A stretch of DNA of 64,000 nt from Nocardia brasiliensis (GTDB lineage: Bacteria > Actinomycetota > Actinomycetes > Mycobacteriales > Mycobacteriaceae): NCBI RefSeq assembly GCF_011801125.1, contig NZ_CP046171.1, forward strand, positions 6,076,001 through 6,140,000, read 5' to 3'. The position numbers and the translations under genes are program-made. Shown here piece by piece: positions 35,777 through 43,832 of this stretch (position 1 is its first letter; the number at the start of each line of letters is the position of its first letter). The notes beneath the pieces are model-generated. The model did no database searches and had not been told where the DNA came from. It saw nothing but the letters and a program-made list of their open reading frames with translations.

Positions 35777-36169
35777 TCAACCCGAACCGCGGCCCCGATT
35801 CTGTTCGTTGCCGCCATGGTATGCACCGGCTTCAAGCTCCTGCGCGTGGTTGTGCCATGGGTTTCGATCGATATCCAGGTCGAAAAGTGGTTCCGGCTCG
35901 GCATCGGTGCACCGCACCTGCCAGCCCCCGAGGCCGATGAACAACGGCGAGAGGGTGATGACGATGGTGGCGACCGGCCGCCGCGTGATCGGCAGATCCG
36001 GGGTGTGTAGACGCAGTGCGGATCCGAATGGCTCGGGACACCGACTGCACCCGTTGGCCGACCCGTCGGCGGTCAGGGTTCGAGCACTGCCCGCGTACCG
36101 TTGCTCCAGCTCTGGGATGTGTTTGTGGAGCGTCGAGCGCGAGACGCCGAGCAAGGGGTTGAGGAGCAT
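35777..36169 (-). pseudogene. Remnant of a serine recombinase and unknown sequence
   Basis: A frame that opens with LLGVSRSTLHKHIPELEQ, the typical C-terminal helix-turn-helix of serine resolvases, then runs into an unrelated hydrophobic stretch ATIVITLSPLFIGLGG and stops inside the IS end. No catalytic recombinase domain is present upstream (36170-36417 has no clear gene). This is debris of earlier mobile elements. Confidence 0.45.
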
Positions 36170-36417
36170 CCGGGAGGAAAGTCACGCTAAGCCGACAAGG
36201 TGAATCCTGGTGTTGTGCTGGTGATTTCATGTCGGCGTGACTGATGAGGGCGTGCCCCCGAGCCTTTTCGACTCCGGTGTAGGGAACAACCAGGAGAAAG
36301 TCTCTGTAGCGAGATGCGACCCATATCGGTTCCTACGGACGGCGGGCGCAGACCCGCACCGGGTATCTTCCGTCGCTGTCCGAGCGGAGTCCCCTGGCGC
36401 GCCTTTTGGAGCCAGGT

Positions 36418-36975
36418 TTATGGCTTCTGCGAAAGGTTGATGCCATTCCAGCCGTTGTGGCACTCGCTGCTGTCATATCTTCCGTCGCGCATCCGGGGCA
36501 GCTCGCTGTCGTGGAACTGCTCCGGCGCCTTGGCTGTGATCCGCACCTTGTAATCGGGGGTAAAGCAGGCTCCTACGATCCGCCAGCTCTCGGTGCTGGC
36601 AGTGTCAGGAGCAGGCTGACCGGGGCTGGTGCTGACATATGTGCCTTCCAGGATCTCCGGCTTCCACGACCCTGACGACAGCAACTCGCGGGCACCGGCA
36701 ACGGTGTTCCCGATCAGCTGGTCGCGGGTGACGACGACATCGCCCGGACTCGACGGTGTGTTGCGATAGACCGGTGGTGACCAGGCCACTGTGGTTTGCA
36801 CTGTCGGCGTGGTCGGTGCCGCGCTGGCTGGCGAGGGCTGCTCTGTCGAACTGCACGCGGCAACAATCAGCACAGTCGTCGCCCCAGCGACACCGGCGAC
36901 CATTCGCGTGGCGTTCACGCTGAATGCCTTCGTGCACAAGCGATTGCGGTGTCCGATCATCGACATTCCGTTCAC
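36418..36975 (-). CDS. Lipoprotein of the porin/aerolysin-like operon
   Basis: About 185 residues from the GTG at 36975, which overlaps the stop of the gene before it (GTGA). A positive N-region is followed by a hydrophobic stretch and lipobox VAACSS, then a Pro/Thr-rich spacer and a domain of about 110 residues with GTYVSTSPGQ and WRIVGACFTPDYKVRI. It ends SSECHNGWNG, echoing CGNGWNG in its neighbour. The fold is unknown. Translational coupling to the aerolysin-like gene suggests a shared surface complex or a protective partner. Confidence 0.7.
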   Translation of the reverse strand: MNGMSMIGHRNRLCTKAFSVNATRMVAGVAGATTVLIVAACSSTEQPSPASAAPTTPTVQTTVAWSPPVYRNTPSSPGDVVVTRDQLIGNTVAGARELLSSGSWKPEILEGTYVSTSPGQPAPDTASTESWRIVGACFTPDYKVRITAKAPEQFHDSELPRMRDGRYDSSECHNGWNGINLSQKP

Positions 36976-38087
36976 CTACCTGGAGGAGTGCAGTTAGCGG
37001 GGGCTTCGAACGCACCATAGCTGTCGGGTTCGGCGATATAGGTGTGCCCGTCTGTCACCTTCTGATGGGAGTACTTGCGGACGATCTCCCACGAAACATC
37101 GGTGTACTGGGTGTATACGGTCAGCTCTTTACCCGGGGCGGTGGTGAACTCCTTGGAGCTCGAGTCGGTCAGGGTCTGCTGCTGGGTGTTCGTGTCGATC
37201 CAGGTGGTGTCGGTCTTCTGCTGGTTTTGGTAGTTCCCCTCGACTGTCGCCTTGATAGTGCCGACGAGTGGCACACCGCCTTCACCTTCGACCTTCACAC
37301 TGCCGCCGACTGTGTTCTGGGTAGATTCCATCTGGCTGTTGGTATTGGTGATCGTCGTGGAACTGGTCCATGTTTCGTTCTTGGTCCACTTCGCCGGGCT
37401 CGAGGTGCAGTTCTTCTGCCGAGTCTTGGGCTGTGAGCCTTCGGGCACCACGCCGGGTGTGATGCTGCGGACCCCGAAGCAGAGGTTTCCCTGGATGCTG
37501 TATCCAGGTGGGCATTCCTGAATGTTCGCACACGGTGGCCCATTCCAGCCGTTGCCGCACGATCCCTCATCCGACACATCGTCAGCCTGTTTGCGCACCG
37601 GTTGAGTGGTCACCGGCGGTGAGGGACGCGCTGCGGGCTGCGTTAGAGGCGGTGGCGTAGGCCCGGGAACGATGTCGGTGCCGTTGCCTTCGGGTAGTCG
37701 TCCGGGGGCGTTGCCAGCTCGGCCTTGGACGCCCGCGCCGGGTGTTTGAGTCGGCGCCAGCCCGGGTGCGGGCGGTGGTGGCGGTGCCGTGGTAGTGGCC
37801 GGCGGGGTGCCGGGGTCGACGCACACGTAAGGCACTGGCGGTGGTGGCGGTGGGCCGGGGTTGCCGGGATTGGCTGTCCGCCAAGAGGATTCCCACGCAC
37901 TGTTGTAGGCGGCGGTCTCGCGGGCGCAGCGTTGCTCGGGGGTTTCCTGCCCGGCCGCGGTACCGGCGTTCATCGCGATGAACGTCGCTGTCGCGGCCAG
38001 CAGCATGGCGACCGCGGCGAACGATGTCCTGCCGCGCTTTCGTGGCCTCGGTCGAAGTTCTGGACGCACGTCGTTGTTCCCCCGCAT
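36972..38087 (-). CDS. Secreted proline-rich protein with aerolysin-like domain
   Basis: A 371-residue exported protein. A twin-basic N-region (RPRPRKRGR) precedes a signal or anchor helix and an AAG-type cut site. Next come a proline-rich spacer (about 75-190) and a cysteine cluster (GSCGNGWNGPPCANIQEC, about 195-225). The last 140 residues show alternating Ser/Thr strands (ETWTSSTTITNTNSQ), an amphipathic Gly-rich hairpin (GGSVKVEGEGGVPLVGTIKA), then TAPGKELTVYTQYTDVSWEI. This is the pattern of the ETX/MTX2/aerolysin pore-forming module, where that hairpin enters the membrane. The assignment is by pattern only. It starts on the stop of the MspA-like gene (TGATG). Confidence 0.65.
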   Translation of the reverse strand: MRGNNDVRPELRPRPRKRGRTSFAAVAMLLAATATFIAMNAGTAAGQETPEQRCARETAAYNSAWESSWRTANPGNPGPPPPPPVPYVCVDPGTPPATTTAPPPPPAPGLAPTQTPGAGVQGRAGNAPGRLPEGNGTDIVPGPTPPPLTQPAARPSPPVTTQPVRKQADDVSDEGSCGNGWNGPPCANIQECPPGYSIQGNLCFGVRSITPGVVPEGSQPKTRQKNCTSSPAKWTKNETWTSSTTITNTNSQMESTQNTVGGSVKVEGEGGVPLVGTIKATVEGNYQNQQKTDTTWIDTNTQQQTLTDSSSKEFTTAPGKELTVYTQYTDVSWEIVRKYSHQKVTDGHTYIAEPDSYGAFEAPANCTPPGR

Positions 38088-38725
38088 CAGATGGTGGTCG
38101 GGTCGGAGTAGACGGTCACCGTGGTGTCGGAGACGTGGCTCGATATCGAGAGCTGGGTGTAGACGCGCACCGAGACCGGACCCAGGCAGTTGTCGACGTG
38201 GACCTGGATACCGGTCAGATCCGAGGCCCCGAGCGCGCCTTCCAGGATCCGTTCACCGAGCGGGATCACCGTGATCGCACCGGGTTTGATGGTGGTCTGA
38301 ATCTGGGGCGACACCGTCGCACTCCCACCGAGACTGGCCGAGGGCAATTGCGAGATCGACACCGACGCGTTCGGCCCGACACTTGCCGAGGACCCGGCCT
38401 GCAAACCCGAGGACACATCGGTGTTGCACCCCAACTGCAACCCCGAACGCAACACACCGGACTTGATCCCGGTGGAACCTTGACCGGTGACCTGTCCGAG
38501 CGCGGTGGCATCGATGAACGCTTCCCGCGACCAGGGAGACTGGGCCAGGTTCGGCACCGTGTTCACCACGACGTTGACCAGCGAGGCCTGAGCGACCCAT
38601 CCGTCGACCGTGGGCTTGGTAACCACGTGATCAGGACTTCGCACCAACTCCGCCGAAGCACCCCCCGCGCCAGCGCAGGCAATAGTCAGCAAACCGCTGC
38701 AGATAGCAAGAAATCTCAACTTCAA
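38087..38725 (-). CDS. MspA-like porin family protein
   Basis: A 212-residue exported protein with a signal peptide (FLAICSGLLTIACAGAGGASA). Mature features match the MspA family: an N-terminal VTKPTVDGWVAQ, SREAFIDATALGQVTG (compare the LTREWF/LTREAF region), then SGVLRSGLQLGCN and a C-terminal beta-rich part ending in VRVYTQLSISS. MspA proteins form octameric channels in the mycolic-acid outer membrane. The cysteines in LGCN and DNCLG are typical of Nocardia-type members. It is the first gene of an operon of three. The start codon is a TTG with weak ribosome binding site. Confidence 0.72.
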   Translation of the reverse strand: MKLRFLAICSGLLTIACAGAGGASAELVRSPDHVVTKPTVDGWVAQASLVNVVVNTVPNLAQSPWSREAFIDATALGQVTGQGSTGIKSGVLRSGLQLGCNTDVSSGLQAGSSASVGPNASVSISQLPSASLGGSATVSPQIQTTIKPGAITVIPLGERILEGALGASDLTGIQVHVDNCLGPVSVRVYTQLSISSHVSDTTVTVYSDPTTI

Positions 38726-39128
38726 CGTGAACCCACCCCAATGAACAGCGATCGAATCGACCTTCCGACCCCCTCACCACAACAAAACCTTCGCGTAATC
38801 GCAATCTTTCAGCTACCTATGTGGCGAGGGTCACTGCTCGGGTGGTGGAGGTTCTGTACCTCGGGCCTGGAACTGTCTACCCCCGGGTGCCTCGGGCTGC
38901 GGTCGAGGCACGCAATTCGATCCGCCCGGGCTGGTGGTGCCGCCGGGATCGGCCTCCAGGCGCTCGGGAAGTAGCGCGGCAGGTCGACCAGGCGAATCGG
39001 GGTCGAAGTGAACATTCGCGCGGGAGCCGGAGCTAACGAGTTATCGCGCATAGCCGCGCACTATGCAGTCGAGACTCGGGACCCTCGGTGGAAGCAAGTC
39101 TGTTTGGCGACGGACTCCACCACAGACC
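38726..39128. other. Upstream region of the porin operon
   Basis: About 400 bases with no convincing gene. Short frames on both strands have no recognisable features. The promoter of the minus-strand porin operon should lie near its left end. Confidence 0.4.
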
Positions 39129-39184
39129 GAGGGCCTCAGAGCGCCGAACGAACACATCATTCTCGATGGCGCTCTGAGGCCCTC
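39129..39184. repeat. Long perfect inverted repeat (17-bp stem)
   Basis: GAGGGCCTCAGAGCGCC at 39129-39145 is repeated as its exact complement at 39168-39184 with a 22-base loop. No T run follows either arm. It could be an RNA hairpin, a protein binding site or a mobile-element end. Confidence 0.7.
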
Positions 39185-39195
39185 AACCAAAACCT

Positions 39196-39722
39196 TGTGT
39201 ACGGCGGCGGCCGCCGCGGTGGGGCTTGTGCTGGCCGTGGTCGCAGGGTGCACGACGCAATCGCCGGCAGCCCAGGCCGACCGGGAACGCAAGGCCGCGG
39301 GTGTGGTCCTGTTCAAGCTCCACATGAACAGCGACCTGTGGAGCCGGACCAATCAGGAAAAAGCCATGTTCCACACGCTGAAGATCGAGAAACCGAAGAA
39401 CATCGCGGCACCCGAGATCACCATTCACGCCGGACCGGCGTCCACGCCGACACCTTCGGGGCCCGCTACGTCGACTCCGCCTCGTCGGGTTGATGCTGTT
39501 CTACAGCGAATACCTCGCCGCAGCCGGATGATCCGACCCGTACCGAAGAGCTACGGATCTTGGTTGCGATTGCATGTGAATGCCCCTCGTCACCCCCGCC
39601 ACCTGGCAGCAGGAAACCATCGCCATATTCCGCTGCGAGTCACAGCACGCCGGGGGCGGTGTACGCGCATCCGTAGCCTGGACGGGGTCGAACCAGCCAT
39701 GCGATTGAGGGGGACGTGTTGA
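39196..39722 (+). CDS. Possible lipoprotein, partly decayed
   Basis: From a TTG at 39196 the frame opens with a hydrophobic stretch and lipobox (GLVLAVVAGC), then about 60 plausible residues (VVLFKLHMNSDLWSRTNQ and FHTLKIEKPKN). After about residue 80 the composition turns basic and repetitive and looks non-coding, so a frameshift near 39430 is likely. No ribosome binding site is clear. It ends 7 bases inside the MurJ-like gene. Confidence 0.35.
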
Positions 39723-41407
39723 ACGACTACGGCAGCTTTGCGACACAGCCGTTGCCGATCCAACGACTACCGCGCGCCGTCGCCGAGCCGGTCAAGTTGA
39801 AAGGCGTTGGCGGCGAAGGGCGTACGGATGCCGCGGGCCTCGCCCGTGCGGGCGGGCATGTGGCTCTGGCCGGCGTGGTCAGCAGGGTTTCAGGATTCGC
39901 TCGAACGATCGTGGTGGCTGCGGTGCTCGGGACCGCAGCGGTCGGCGACGCCTACAACGGCGCGAGCAATCTGCCGAACATGCTCTACGAACTGCTTCTC
40001 GGGGGCGTCCTGGCCAGCGCTGTCGTGCCCATATTGACCAGGGCTCGACGCCAAGGCCGCAAGCGGTCCCGCGAGTTCACCCAGCGGATGATGGTCGCGG
40101 CAGTGCTGGCTTTGGCAGTGGTCACCGTGCTCACGGTGGCGTGCGCTCCGCTGATCGTCCGAGTGTTCGTGGCCGACCCCGAACAACGGCATCTCGCTAC
40201 CTGGTTGGCATACCTGCTGCTGCCGCAGATCTTCTTCTACGGGGTATCGGTCGTCGTGGGCGCAGTGCTCAATGTCCGCGACAGCTTCACCACCGCGGCA
40301 TGGGCACCGGTGATCAACAACGTGATCGTGCTGGCTACGTGCGGGGTGTTCGTTCTGCTTCCGGGGGCGGTCACCCTGACGCCTGCCTCGATGACCGCCG
40401 CTCAGGTGCTGACCATAGGGGTCGGTACGACCGCGGGGATCGCGGGGCAAGCCGCCTGGATTGTTGCGGCGTTGCGGCGCAACGGTTTCGCGTGGAGCTG
40501 GCGAGTACGGCCACTGCCCTACACGTGGCGTCCGGTCTGCTCAGGACTGCCGATCCTGGGGTGGCTGCTGGTGTATGCCGCGATCAGCCAGATCGGCGTC
40601 GCGATCACCATGCGGGTCGCCTTCGACCACGGCGGTGTATCCATCTACACCTACGCCGAATTGTTGTTCCAGGTTCCCTACGGCATTCTTGCTGCCTCTG
40701 TACTGACGGTGCTGATGCCACGCATCTCCCGCGCCGCTGCGATGGGCGATCACGCCGCGGTGATTGCCGATCTCTCCCGCGGTGCCCGCTACCTGTCTGT
40801 GGCGCTGATCCCGGTCACCATGGCAATGAGCCTGCTGGGCCCCGGATTCGCCGCGTTGGTTTTCACCGGTCGAGTTGATGCCGACGCCGCCCGGCTGATC
40901 GGCACGGCAGTGGCATGCTCGGCGTTCGGGCTAGCGCCGTTCGCGCTGGTCATGCTGCAAATGCGAGTGTTCTACGCCTACAACGACACTCGAACTCCCA
41001 CCGTGATCAACATAGTCATGGTGGTGACCAAGGTAGCCGTCCTGGTGCTGACGGCGACTGTCCTGACCAGCCACGTCGTGATCGTGATGCTCAGCGTCGC
41101 GAGTTCGCTTGCCTATGTCGCCGGTGCGGTGACCGGGCACATCTTGTTGCGTCGCCGGTACGGGTTGCTCGGCTTCTCCGCCGTCGCTGCTGCCGTCGGC
41201 CGCGTCATGTGGGCGACCGTGCTCGCCGGCGCCGCTGGACTGGCCGCGATCGCACTCACCCACCGGACAATCGGGACGCCGACCATCGAACAGCTCATCA
41301 CCCTCGCCGCAGGAGCTACGGTCGGTACAGCGGTGTTCCTGCTCGCTGCACGAGTGATCGGAATTCCTGAAATCCGCACAGCGCGAACCATGCTGATTCG
41401 TTCGTGA
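39716..41407 (+). CDS. MurJ-like lipid II flippase
   Basis: A 563-residue membrane protein of the MurJ/MviN family in the MOP superfamily with about 14 helices. Helix 1 carries SRVSGFARTIVVAAVLG and loop 2 NLPNMLYELLLGGVLASAVVPI, both typical. MurJ flips the peptidoglycan precursor across the membrane. The GTG at 39716 has GAGGGGG upstream. The long C-terminal pseudokinase extension of mycobacterial MviN is absent. As it lies among mobile-element debris, it is probably a second copy rather than the essential housekeeping gene. Confidence 0.85.
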   Translation: MLNDYGSFATQPLPIQRLPRAVAEPVKLKGVGGEGRTDAAGLARAGGHVALAGVVSRVSGFARTIVVAAVLGTAAVGDAYNGASNLPNMLYELLLGGVLASAVVPILTRARRQGRKRSREFTQRMMVAAVLALAVVTVLTVACAPLIVRVFVADPEQRHLATWLAYLLLPQIFFYGVSVVVGAVLNVRDSFTTAAWAPVINNVIVLATCGVFVLLPGAVTLTPASMTAAQVLTIGVGTTAGIAGQAAWIVAALRRNGFAWSWRVRPLPYTWRPVCSGLPILGWLLVYAAISQIGVAITMRVAFDHGGVSIYTYAELLFQVPYGILAASVLTVLMPRISRAAAMGDHAAVIADLSRGARYLSVALIPVTMAMSLLGPGFAALVFTGRVDADAARLIGTAVACSAFGLAPFALVMLQMRVFYAYNDTRTPTVINIVMVVTKVAVLVLTATVLTSHVVIVMLSVASSLAYVAGAVTGHILLRRRYGLLGFSAVAAAVGRVMWATVLAGAAGLAAIALTHRTIGTPTIEQLITLAAGATVGTAVFLLAARVIGIPEIRTARTMLIRS

Positions 41408-41438
41408 CGCCCCGGAGGTAGGCCGTGCCGAACACCCT

Positions 41439-41750
41439 CTAGAACAGAGTGTCGCGGACTCGTAGTGGCCGGTACCCGGTCGGCCCGAGCTGAGCCAACT
41501 CAGCGTCGATATCGACCTCGATCGCGCCGAAGAAATTGATGTTCTCCGAGTGCCCGGGCGAGATATGGGCCAGCACATCAGCGTCTATGCGGCGACCCTG
41601 CCGACGCATCTGGTCCACCGCGAGCCCGTAATACTCTGTGGTCCAGGCGATTACCGCGTTCGTTGCCAGGGTCAGGCACCAGGCTTGTTCGGTCTGGGCT
41701 TCCAGGTGCCGGGCGCGGAAGGTGAGGTTGCCCCGGATTCCCGGACGGAT
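41439..41750 (-). pseudogene. C-terminal remnant of a Tn3-family transposase
   Basis: The minus-strand frame reads LATNAVIAWTTEYYGLAVDQMRR, AHISPGHSENINFFGAI and ends ELAQLGPTGYRPLRVRDTLF, the known end of Tn3-family TnpA proteins. About 100 residues remain of nearly 1000. The left end is the natural stop; the right end is cut by the IS3-family element at 41751. No Tn3 inverted repeat is recognised. Confidence 0.8.
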
Positions 41751-42935
41751 TGATCTCCCCCCGGTTTTCCGGAATCAGCGGTGAGGCGATGCGGGCTGGA
41801 GGGTGAACGTTTTCTCGAAGTCTAGGGGTGAGTGCCAACCCAGGGCAGAGTGACGTCGGCGGCGGTTATGGAAGCCCTCGATGTACTCGAAGATGGCGTT
41901 CGCCAACTCGACTTGAGTGTTCCATCGCTGTCGGTTGAGCAGCTCGACTTGCATTCTGGCCCAGAATGACTCGACAACAGCATTGTCATAGGCATCGCCG
42001 ATCGTGCCGAGTGAGGGCAGCAGCCCGGCGCTCCGAGCGCGTTGGGTGAAGGTCGGGGAGGTGAACTGAGCGCCGTGATCGCCGTGGATGATCGCCCCCG
42101 CGACGTTCCCTCGGGAGTCGATCGCCATTCCCAGCGCGTTGGTCGCTAGGTCGGCCGTTGCCGCGAGTCGATGGCCCAGTCGACGACGCGGCGGGAGAAC
42201 ACGTCCAGGACCACACAGCAGTAGAGCTTGCCTTCCCGTGCCAGGTCGGTCACGGTGACCCCTGCGGGCACTTTTTCGCCTTGCGCCGCAGCGGAAGTCC
42301 GGACAGTCCGGCCCGGCTCATCAACAACTGGACAGTATTGCGACCCACCGTGATTCCATGGGCGTGCACCAGCTCGGCGTGAACGCGCGGACCGCCATAG
42401 GTTTGGCGGGAGGCCAGATGGATCTGCCCGATGAGGTCGGTCAGCCAGGCATGCCGAACCGCTCGCCTGGACGGCGCCCGGTCGCGCCACTCATAGTAGC
42501 CAGATGCGGACACACCCAGGTCGTGGCAGGCTCGTCGGACTCGGACGCCGTCATCGTGGAGTTCGGCCACGAGACGGTACCGGTCTTTTGGGGGCACCAC
42601 CTGCTCGACGGCCGCGGCGGCCTTACCCAGGATCTCGACCTCTTCCTCGAGATCGAGGATACGACGTTTGGCAGCGGCCAACTCCTCCGATTCGGGCCGG
42701 CTGACACCGTCCTTCAGTCCCTGGTCGATGAAATCCTGCTTTTCCAGTTGTACAGGCACGACTCGGCGATCCCCAGCGACGCGGCGACGTCTACAACCGT
42801 ACGCCCAGACGTGACCAACGCCAGCGCTTGGCGGCGGAACTCCGCCGGATACGGCTCCGGCACAGATGACTCCTTCAGATACCAAGGCAGCCAGCATCTC
42901 TCAACAAACCGTTCCGGAAAACCGGGGGAAGATCA
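41751..42935 (-). mobile_element. Second IS3-family insertion sequence, decayed
   Basis: A 1185-bp element with 24-bp terminal inverted repeats (41751-41774 and 42912-42935) that differ at one base. It inserted next to the Tn3 transposase remnant. The transposase reading frame inside is broken several times. No target duplication is visible. Confidence 0.85.
41775..42863 (-). pseudogene. Broken IS3-family transposase genes
   Basis: OrfA starts at the GTG at 42863 (AAGGAG upstream) with PYPAEFRRQALALVTSG, then shifts frame after SCLYNW. The next frame carries KDRYRLVAELHDDG, YYEWRDRAPS and RQTYGGPRVHAELVHAHG. It stops near 42250, where about 20 residues before the first catalytic aspartate are missing. 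Further frames hold REGKLYCCVVLDVFSRRVVDW and then HGDHGAQFTS and NAVVESFWARMQVEL. At least three lesions make it inactive. Confidence 0.82.
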
Positions 42936-43148
42936 CGGTGTCCGAAAGACCGAGGCAACCTCAATTCGCGACCAACGTGTGCCGAGATTCGCGATCAGAA
43001 CCAGCGATCGATCCCAACGTCTCGACAGCCGCGTCCGCTGCTACATCGACGTTGCAGTGCATCAGAACTGTGACCGGGTGTGTTCACAGGCTGCGGCGAT
43101 CAAATAACACAGCCAAAACGGGGGGTAAACGGGGGCCCGACACAAAAA

Positions 43149-43183
43149 CAGGTCAGGCCCGGTCTTAGACCGGGCCTGACCTG
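43149..43183. terminator. Strong bidirectional terminator hairpin
   Basis: CAGGTCAGGCCCGGTC is followed after a 3-base loop by its exact complement: a 16-bp perfect stem. It is flanked by an A run on the left (ACAAAAA) and a T-rich run on the right (TAATTTTG), so it can stop transcription from both sides. Confidence 0.8.
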
Positions 43184-43191
43184 CTAATTTT

Positions 43192-43638
43192 GTGGGCCCG
43201 ACGTGTCAGCATACGAACCGAACCGTGCTGGTAGACGGCCCCGAAATCGCAGTTCGCCCCGTCGACACTCAACGCGCACAGAACAGTGACCGGCACACGA
43301 ACGTCCGGTCCCTCGGCCACTCGCCCCAACCGCACGCCCTACGACGGCGGCTCACAGCCACCGACAGAACCCGGATTATCGCGGCGTACGAAGCCGGCTC
43401 ATCCACAAACAAGCTTGCCAACGAATGGCAACTCGCCAAAGGCAGCATCCTCACCATCCTGCGTGACAGCGGCACAACTATCCGCCAGCAGCGACGCCTA
43501 ACCCCCGACGAGATCGACCATGCCATCACCAGCTACCACAACGGCGAGTCACTCGAACGAATCGGCAAACGCCTCGGCGTCGCACACACCACCATCCGCA
43601 CCACACTCCAACGCCGCGGAATCCCCCGCCGCAACTAA
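43192..43638 (+). CDS. Small helix-turn-helix protein (resolvase-type HTH)
   Basis: Up to 148 residues; the real start is probably downstream, near LTATDRTRII. Two tandem helix-turn-helix units are visible: IIAAYEAGSSTNKLANEWQL and AITSYHNGESLERIGKRLGV with AHTTIRTTLQRRGIPRR. This is the C-terminal pattern of invertase/resolvase DNA-binding domains, without the catalytic part. Such stand-alone proteins are common near recombinases in actinobacteria. It sits between the IS debris and the CRISPR array. Confidence 0.55.
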   Translation: MGPTCQHTNRTVLVDGPEIAVRPVDTQRAQNSDRHTNVRSLGHSPQPHALRRRLTATDRTRIIAAYEAGSSTNKLANEWQLAKGSILTILRDSGTTIRQQRRLTPDEIDHAITSYHNGESLERIGKRLGVAHTTIRTTLQRRGIPRRN

Positions 43639-43832
43639 CGCCCGGACCGAGCCGTGACACTGCGTGTGTCGGTTCGAGCCCCAGCACGGCTCGTACAGGA
43701 TCTACACCGCATTCTCGCCCCCTCGAGCTGCTCATATCCGCTGACGCCGAGCTGGTAGTCCGACGACACCGTCATCGTGGCTGACGACGGTCAGTTATGA
43801 ACCGCGCTGGCGGCGCGAAGCGCCGCGCCCGC

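Larger units (their letters stand above)
34489..35779 (-). mobile_element. IS3-family insertion sequence, inactive
   Basis: A 1291-bp element bounded by 11-bp perfect inverted repeats: TGAGGTTCCCC at 34489-34499 and its complement at 35769-35779. Inside are overlapping orfA and orfB on the minus strand. No target duplication is visible. OrfA has a stop codon in frame and OrfB lacks one catalytic aspartate, so it cannot move by itself. Its terminal TGA supplies the stop codon for truncated frames on both sides. Confidence 0.85.

Noticed and set aside
36180..36240. Imperfect inverted repeat AGTCACGC...GCGTGACT near 36.2 kb
   Set aside because: The left arm is interrupted by several extra bases and no element boundary or gene end coincides with it.
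43655..43700. tRNA-like segment with GGTTCGAGCCC
   Set aside because: The stems of a T-arm and acceptor do not pair; only a 9-bp inverted repeat remains, so no tRNA is called.
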